This document shows positions 59,421-64,000 of a stretch of 64,000 bases of DNA, piece after piece. The stretch's first letter is position 1, and each line of letters opens with the position of its first letter. Both the position numbers and the translations under genes were made by a program. Source of the DNA: Nitrospirota bacterium (GTDB taxonomy: Bacteria > Nitrospirota > Nitrospiria > Nitrospirales > Nitrospiraceae); NCBI GenBank assembly GCA_016219645.1, contig JACRLR010000018.1, positions 186,001 to 250,000 of the forward strand. The letters run 5' to 3'. Under the pieces are notes generated by a model, which saw nothing but the letters and a program-made list of their open reading frames with translations, had not been told where the DNA came from and did no database searches.

Positions 59421-59897
59421 GTGAAACAGCGGATTCTGTTTCTCTGTACGGGAAACTCGGCGCGCAGCCAGATGGCAGAAGCCCTGCTCCGTTTGATTGC
59501 GGGTGACCACTTTGAGGCCGAAAGTGCCGGGACCCATCCGGCCGGCCTCAATCCTATGACGATAGAGTCTATGCAGGAAACCGGCGTAGATGTTCGACAC
59601 TATCGATCAAAGAATCTCGATGAATTTGTCGGTCAGCCCTTCGACTACGTCATCACGGTGTGTGATCGAGCCAAAGAGTCCTGTCCGGTCTTTCCCGGCG
59701 CGATCAATCTGCGTCATTGGTCTTTTGATGACCCGGCCCAAGCCCCATTGGACAGCCGGCGGGAGGTCTTCCGGCTGGTACGGGATGAAATTGCAAACCG
59801 GCTGTGCCAGTTTTTGATCGAAGAGGTGCGATTCGCCCCTACGGCTTTGCAGTGCGATTGTTGCAAGGTTCAACTCAAGCCTGACCTTATTGCCTAG
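59421..59897 (+). CDS. arsC: Arsenate reductase, low-molecular-weight phosphatase type
   Basis: 158 residues from a GTG at 59421, seven bases after the arsM stop; earlier in-frame codons lie inside arsM. The P-loop is C9-TGNSA-R15. Further cysteines of the thioredoxin-coupled ArsC are Cys81 and Cys88 (TVCDRAKESCPVFPG). A C-terminal CDCC cluster is unusual. It reduces arsenate to arsenite, the substrate of ArsM. Confidence 0.93.
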   Translation: MKQRILFLCTGNSARSQMAEALLRLIAGDHFEAESAGTHPAGLNPMTIESMQETGVDVRHYRSKNLDEFVGQPFDYVITVCDRAKESCPVFPGAINLRHWSFDDPAQAPLDSRREVFRLVRDEIANRLCQFLIEEVRFAPTALQCDCCKVQLKPDLIA

Positions 59898-59923
59898 ACT
59901 TTGCGATGGCGTCTGAACGGGTC

Positions 59924-59983
59924 TGCGAGTATCCAGACTTTGCGTGTCTGTTCTGCTCAAGTAGTTTGTCAACATTCTGTTAG
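59924..59983. repeat. Repeat family D, copy 2
   Basis: Matches 20603-20661 over about 60 bases (GCGAGTATCC through the shared GCTCAAGTAGTTTGTC to CTGTTAG). Lies in the gap between arsC and the nuclease gene. Confidence 0.7.
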
Positions 59984-60059
59984 CTTCCTTGATCTCCGTG
60001 GAGTGTCTCGCTGTCAAAAAAACGAGAAATAGTTGGCTGGACAGGCCAGGGACGTTAGC

Positions 60060-60569
60060 ATGCGTATCATGCTGAAGCATCGCATCATAACTGGTCTCGT
60101 GCTTATCTTGGTGGCAGCCTGTCCGTCCCTCTCCTGGGCGGACTTTGCCGCGAAAGTCGTCTCTGTCCATGAGGGTGATCGTGTCACGATCCGTCACAAT
60201 GGGAGAAGTGAGATGATTTACCTCAAAGATATCGATTGTCCAGACCTCAAGCAGCCCTATGGTAAACAGGCGAAGCATGTGACGGCTGCTTACGTCGGGA
60301 ACCGGGACGTGGTGGTTCGAGCGCTCACGCGAGACAAGCAGGGCCGGATGTCGGCCGAAGTTCTCCTTCCGAACGGACCGAACGTGGGGCGTGAACTGGT
60401 GAAGGAGGGACTGGCCTGGTGGCAGAGAGCAGGCTCGAGTGATCCTAGCCTTGGGGATCTCGAAGAACTCGCCCGGGCCGAGCACAGGGGCCTGTGGTCA
60501 GAACCAAATCCAGTGCCACCCTGGAAGTGGAAACCCACGAAGAGGACTAGTCGGAGGTATTCGAATTAG
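60060..60569 (+). CDS. Secreted thermonuclease-like (SNase) protein
   Basis: 169 residues from the ATG at 60060. The signal peptide ends SLSWADFAA. The SNase barrel follows: VVSVHEGDRVTIRHNGRSEMIYLKDIDCPDLKQPYGKQAKHVTAAYVGNRDVVVR, then KDKQGRMSAEVLLPNGPNVGRELVKEGLAWW. The conserved Lys/Arg and Asp positions are mostly kept, but the first Asp-rich loop reads EGDRVTI where SNase has DGDT, so calcium or substrate binding may differ. It would cut nucleic acids outside the cytoplasm or be inactive. Confidence 0.85.
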   Translation: MRIMLKHRIITGLVLILVAACPSLSWADFAAKVVSVHEGDRVTIRHNGRSEMIYLKDIDCPDLKQPYGKQAKHVTAAYVGNRDVVVRALTRDKQGRMSAEVLLPNGPNVGRELVKEGLAWWQRAGSSDPSLGDLEELARAEHRGLWSEPNPVPPWKWKPTKRTSRRYSN

Positions 60570-60675
60570 GTTTATCCCCCTCGCATGCCGGCGATCTTCC
60601 GCATCCGCGGCATCTTCTCTCATCACAACTGACAACAGCTTTCATCGTATAAAGATACGTTGCCTCGATACGGCG

Positions 60676-60710
60676 GCCCCTGCCTGAAGCAGAGCGCATC
60701 AAGCAGGGGC
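60676..60710. terminator. Hairpin between convergent genes
   Basis: GCCCCTGC (60676-60683) pairs with GCAGGGGC (60703-60710) with a 19-base loop. It lies in the 155-base gap between the + strand nuclease gene and the minus-strand gene at 60725. Usable in both directions; no T-tract. Confidence 0.5.
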
Positions 60711-60724
60711 AGAATTGTCAGGCT

Positions 60725-61129
60725 TTAGCTGCCGGACGCAGAATCTGTCGGTAGCGGGGAGGGTTCCGTTGTCGATGGGTCGGCAAAAGAAGGAAAGAGA
60801 TTGTCCATAAGCGAACCATGGCCCTCTGCATGGGTACTATCGCTCTTTGACCTGACGGCAGGAACGGTCTGGCTATGGGCAATTGCCTCGGCAGGAGGGA
60901 TCGTGCTGGTCTTGAGCACCTGCGTGACCTGCGCGTTGGTCAGGGGCTCAGACTGGTTCTTCGAAGCATAAGGCTGGTCCTGCCCGGAGTAGTACCAGAA
61001 ACTACCGGTAATGATGGCAACGGCCACAACCAGCCCGCCTACGAGATAGACCTCTTTGGTGTCCTTACTCGGCCCGACAATGGCAGGGGAGATGTTCCCT
61101 GCCGAAACTGGCGATGATGGATCCTGCAT
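60725..61129 (-). CDS. Single-span membrane protein, unknown
   Basis: 134 residues from the ATG at 61129, preceded by AGGAGGTTTGCATC; an earlier start at 61261 would add residues read from repeat-like DNA. One membrane helix (VYLVGGLVVAVAIITGSFWYYS, about residues 26-47), with a short cytosolic head and a Ser/Thr/Pro-rich outer part (STIPPAEAIAHSQTVPAVRSKSD). No catalytic motif. Confidence 0.6.
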   Translation of the reverse strand: MQDPSSPVSAGNISPAIVGPSKDTKEVYLVGGLVVAVAIITGSFWYYSGQDQPYASKNQSEPLTNAQVTQVLKTSTIPPAEAIAHSQTVPAVRSKSDSTHAEGHGSLMDNLFPSFADPSTTEPSPLPTDSASGS

Positions 61130-61640
61130 GATGCAAACCTCCTGTTTTCGTGAAACGTTAAAGGTGAAACGTGAAACGCGCGGACAATCATTAGGCCTTG
61201 GCCCTGCATCACCTCCCTCCGGCCGCTGATTCCGTCTGCCGACGGGCCAGTGCTTGAGCAATCGGAGTACCGGTGTTTCGAAGAGGAGAAAGCGAAGGGG
61301 AGTTGAGGAAAATTCAGGGGTTCAGAGAAAGGGAGGAGGGCCTGCGCGATGCGGGGAGGTTCGGACCGGCGTGGGATGCGGGGAGGGACCCGCAAAGCAG
61401 AGGAGGGAATAGCCAGGTGCCCTTCGTGCTCGCGGAACCCCCACGATGAAGCTGTGGTCGTTCGACGCGCGCAGTAAAGGGCGGCCTGGCTACTCCCTTG
61501 CGGAGGACGTATCTGACCTATAGGTGAGTGGATAAGCGTAGGCGGTTGCAGTAGACTTGCCCGCAACAGATTGCTCAGGCTGCTTTGCTATGCATCCAAG
61601 GTAGATCGCCGCACGCTTATTGGCCTGGACTGTACGCGCA
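61130..61640. other. Repeat-rich intergenic region
   Basis: About 510 bases without a credible gene. It contains TTAAAGGTGAAACGTGAAACG repeats (61159-61180) near the 5' end of the minus-strand gene, a copy of repeat family B and purine-rich low-complexity DNA (61285-61400). No coding frame has a ribosome site. Confidence 0.5.
61405..61497. repeat. Repeat family B, copy 2
   Basis: Left arm GGGAATAGCCAGGTGCCCTT pairs with right arm AAGGGCGGCCTGGCTACTCCC. The inner part contains CGTGCTCGCGGAAC and TTCGACGCGCGCAGTA, shared with 15424-15512. Confidence 0.8.
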
Positions 61641-62093
61641 ATGACATCAGCCACTATCAAGCTTTTCCTCCCACGTGGAGATGCGAAGAGCCTCCGCACT
61701 GCCGAAATATCTAACTGGACCGGCAAGGCCGTCGCCGCGCCCCGCACCGAACTAGACGAACTTCTAGCTCGCGAAGAACTCGAAAAAGCTGGCGTCTATA
61801 TCCTCATTGGCAATCACCCTCTTACTAATGCAGCTCGTGCCTACATCGGAGAGGCGGAGGTCATTCGTGATCGACTTAAGCAGCACAAGACAAAAGAGTT
61901 TTGGGTTTCAGCCATCGTTTTTGTCAGCAAGGACGAGAACCTGACTAACAGTGTGTTGACAAACGAGATGACGACACCGGAAACGACACCACGTCTGAGA
62001 TCACTGACGGAAGCTGAATGGCCTGCGGGCTGTTCAGAAAGGCCGTCCAGCAAGGCCGCAGCGAGCGAAGAGGCGACGCGTACTCTGTGTTGA
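61641..62093 (+). pseudogene. Truncated GIY-YIG-type protein ending in a repeat
   Basis: 150 residues from the ATG at 61641. The first 115 or so are real: KAVAAPRTELDELLAREELEKAGVYILIG...RAYIGEAEVIRDRLKQHK matches a GIY-YIG nuclease domain (GVYILIG and YIGEA), followed by FWVSAIVFVSKDENLTNSVL. From about residue 128 the reading frame runs through a half copy of repeat A and stops. Full-length relatives of this type continue with a DUF4357-like domain. It is probably broken or has a new tail. Confidence 0.7.
62024..62090. repeat. Repeat family A, half copy
   Basis: GCGGGCTGTTCAGAAAGGCC and CCAGCAAGGCCGCAGCGAGC match the first half of family A; the second half is missing. It forms the 3' end of the truncated GIY-YIG gene. 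Confidence 0.75.
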
Positions 62094-62117
62094 TTTCAAA
62101 CAATCTTCGGAGAACAT

Positions 62118-62735
62118 ATGACCACGCCCAATCAACACTGGAACGCAGTCTTCTCGACCAAATTAGACCAGGAACTCGGCTGGTACGAACGCGATGTGGC
62201 GCAGACATTGAAGTTCCTGGATCTTATCCCCGGGAGCCGTACTGCTACGATATTTCTTCCCGGTGCCGGGACGTCGGTTCTCGTTGACGAGCTTCTGACA
62301 CGAGGGGCGCGCGTGATCGTGAATGATGTCAGCGATGAAGCCTTGAGGAAATTGGAGAAAAGAATCGGGAATATTCAGGACAGAGTGACTTGGCTGCACC
62401 ATGATATGTCCAAACCGATTCCTGCGGGCCTTCCACAAGTCGATATATGGATTGATCGTGCCGTGCTGCACTTCTTGCTTGATGACGCCGAGATTGAGGG
62501 GTATTTCAGGAATTTGCGGTCCCTGCTACGGAAGGGAGGGTTTGCCCTGTTGGCCGAATTTTCAACCGCGGGAGCACCGATGTGTGCCGGGCTGGATGTG
62601 CATCGCTACTCTCTTGAGGAATTGACGACACGATTGGGAGAAGGATTCGATCTTATCAAGGATGAAGATTATACATTCATCAACCCGTTTGGCGACCCCA
62701 GGCCGTATGTCTATGCGCTCTACAAGAGAAAATGA
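62118..62735 (+). CDS. SAM-dependent methyltransferase (class I)
   Basis: 205 residues. SAM-binding motif ATIFLPGAGTSVLVDELLTRG with the acidic IVNDVSDEAL, the DIWIDRAVLHFLLDD motif IV region, and FALLAEFSTAG motif after it. The motif I is FLPGAGTS where most enzymes have xDxGxGxG, as in thiopurine-methyltransferase-like and metalloid-methylating families. It lies close to the ars genes, so a metalloid or thiol substrate is possible, but the target is not evident. Confidence 0.78.
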   Translation: MTTPNQHWNAVFSTKLDQELGWYERDVAQTLKFLDLIPGSRTATIFLPGAGTSVLVDELLTRGARVIVNDVSDEALRKLEKRIGNIQDRVTWLHHDMSKPIPAGLPQVDIWIDRAVLHFLLDDAEIEGYFRNLRSLLRKGGFALLAEFSTAGAPMCAGLDVHRYSLEELTTRLGEGFDLIKDEDYTFINPFGDPRPYVYALYKRK

Positions 62736-62869
62736 TGACCCTGACAAGGTATCGGGAACCGATTTTCGCCAATCCTACCTTCTTGCCTTCCTTCCTCAAT
62801 TCTGAAATGATTCCTGCCGCCTTCCCCCTACACGCAATCTACCGTATATGCCACATGTTTGGGGTATGA

Positions 62870-63250
62870 ATGAAAACTGAAGAACCGGCCCTTGCTGAAA
62901 AACTGCCCATCTATATGGTGGCATGGTCGCTTCCGCCCTGTTTCGTGATTCTAGCGGTAATTGTTTTGGCGTTGGATTCTTTCAACGACGCTGGGGTTGC
63001 CATACTCAAAGGCAAGTACATGTTCCTCCTGTTGGTGGGCGGGACGCTTCTGAACCTTTGGTTCTATGCCGTGCGCCAATTTAAGCTGAAACGGAAGCTC
63101 AGCCCGCTTCATATCATTGCCAGCCTGCTGTTTCCGGTCGCCTATATGAGTTTCTACTATGGAGCAGACACAACCCTAGTCATCGCGATCTGCCTGGTGG
63201 GGATTCCTGTCAGCATTTTATCGGCTCGGCAGTCTATGAATATGGTGTGA
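62870..63250 (+). CDS. Small membrane protein, unknown
   Basis: 126 residues with four predicted membrane helices (MVAWSLPPCFVILAVIVLAL; YMFLLLVGGTLLNLWFYAV; PLHIIASLLFPVAYMSFYY; TTLVIAICLVGIPVSIL). Basic loop RQFKLKRKL between helices 2 and 3. No recognised family. Confidence 0.55.
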   Translation: MKTEEPALAEKLPIYMVAWSLPPCFVILAVIVLALDSFNDAGVAILKGKYMFLLLVGGTLLNLWFYAVRQFKLKRKLSPLHIIASLLFPVAYMSFYYGADTTLVIAICLVGIPVSILSARQSMNMV

Positions 63251-63368
63251 GTCTCTGGGCTGAGAAACATGTCTGCAGGCGGCTTAATATCAGAGAAGTC
63301 TGGCAAGGAGGAGGGCAGGGCCAATCAGGAGACGCTCGGCATGGTAGGTGTCAGAAGGTCCTTGAGGA

Positions 63369-63542
63369 TCAGTATTCATCCAATTCATCCGTTTCGTCCA
63401 ACAGCTCGGCCGTGAACTCGGTATTTCCTGGGTCCCACTTCGCCAATGGGATACCCCCAGCCTTTAGAATCGCTTCCTGCTCCGTGCCGGCCGCGATCGT
63501 GAGATCATAATGAACGGTTTGTCGCACCTGAAACATTTTCAT
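63369..63542 (-). CDS. Small acidic protein, unknown
   Basis: 57 residues: FQVRQTVHYDLTIAAGTEQEAILKAGGIPLAKWD and a Glu/Asp-rich end (TAELLDETDELDEY). AGAGGCAACCAA precedes the ATG. The frame is clean and codon use resembles the neighbours. Function unknown; too short for most gene predictions. Confidence 0.6.
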   Translation of the reverse strand: MKMFQVRQTVHYDLTIAAGTEQEAILKAGGIPLAKWDPGNTEFTAELLDETDELDEY

Positions 63543-63850
63543 TTGGTTGCCTCTTGACGCTGATCGTTCAAATATCTACACCCTTGACGGAATCGACGGC
63601 CAACCGAAACGGGCCTTCTCTTTCATCGCCACGGATGCGTGGCGGATTCTAGCATTGAACGAGTTCGACCGGCTACCAGGCGACTGGGCGATTTCTGATT
63701 GAGAGGGAAGAAGGAGCACGGTCATTCTAGTATTCTGCTGCTCCACCCTTTCAGCTGCCAGTTCCCATCCCCATGGGAGTTCGTTGACCGCTCAGATTTG
63801 GATCGCTATCATTGTATCGACCCGATTACGCATCCTGTTGAGTTGGGATT
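63543..63850. other. Intergenic region before the glycosyltransferase
   Basis: About 310 bases with no credible gene. It separates the divergent small minus-strand gene and the glycosyltransferase and presumably holds both promoters; none is clear. Confidence 0.4.
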
Positions 63851-64000
63851 ATGAAACCGATTCTCTCCGTGGCGATCCCCGCACATAACGAGGAGGAGCA
63901 CATAGCGCGATGCATTGAGAGCGTCGTTGCTGCCGCTCGCCGCGCCTCCCAGCCAGTGGAAGTGGTTGTTGCCTTAAATCGCTGTACAGATAGAACGGGC
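63851..64000 (+). CDS. Family 2 glycosyltransferase, N-terminal fragment
   Basis: 50 residues before the window ends. ILSVAIPAHNEEEHIARCIESVVAA is the start of a GT-A fold glycosyltransferase, and VEVVVALNRCTDRT is the second strand with the D-x-T motif. Acts on sugar nucleotides at the membrane or cytosol. The gene continues beyond the edge. Confidence 0.85.
   Translation, partial: MKPILSVAIPAHNEEEHIARCIESVVAAARRASQPVEVVVALNRCTDRTG

Overview
The window looks like a chromosomal segment of a Nitrospira-type bacterium (phylum Nitrospirota). This is inferred from gene content and not from a database match: hopanoid and isoprenoid genes, a large cluster pairing a Rieske/cytochrome b complex with two cytochrome bd-like membrane proteins and many c-type cytochromes, and a set of dispersed palindromic repeats.

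Layout. 1-5.9 kb: the 3' end of dxs, then ispG, tRNA-Cys(GCA), hpnH (hopanoid side chain), two unknown genes and a cytochrome c lipoprotein. 6.4-17.4 kb: a respiratory cluster, all on the + strand. It holds a bd-like protein, a membrane cytochrome c, a PRC-barrel/Rieske fusion, a b6f-like cytochrome b, an unknown membrane protein, a second bd-like protein, three more c-type cytochromes and a haem-binding protein related to ethylbenzene dehydrogenase gamma (and so to NXR gamma). Neither bd-like protein shows the quinol-binding Q-loop motif. 17.4-20.4 kb: a UbiA prenyltransferase (convergent) and a lipoprotein with a caspase fold that appears to have lost its catalytic His and Cys.

20.8-58.05 kb: a stack of integrated elements at one tRNA-Thr(CGU) gene. 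Element 1 (20781-34442) is bounded by a perfect 41-bp repeat of the tRNA 5' half and ends in integrase 1. It carries a tightly overlapped phage-like operon: RHH and HTH regulators, a replication protein with iteron-like repeats inside its gene, a large terminase and a tail-tip remnant, but no recognisable portal, capsid or protease. It therefore resembles a phage satellite or a decayed prophage. It also carries a serine-dehydrogenase-type protease with a small partner gene. Element 2 (34433-54240) is bounded by a 45-bp repeat of the tRNA 3' half and starts with integrase 2. It carries metal and stress cargo: a CDF transporter, YncE-like propeller, ChrB, an Fe(III)-type ABC transporter, a CzcA/CzcB RND pump without its outer-membrane partner, and several decayed genes. 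To its right are a wrecked third integrase, a MauG-like dihaem protein and an eroded third tRNA 3' relic near 58.03 kb.

58.1-64 kb: an arsR-arsM-arsC operon with two matching ATCAA-N6-TTGAT operator candidates, a secreted SNase-type nuclease, a membrane protein, a GIY-YIG gene truncated at a repeat, a methyltransferase, small genes and the start of a glycosyltransferase.

At least four dispersed repeat families occur (A about 120 bp palindromic; B about 90 bp stem-loop; C low-complexity hairpin; D about 60 bp). They lie in intergenic DNA, once at the broken 3' end of a gene.
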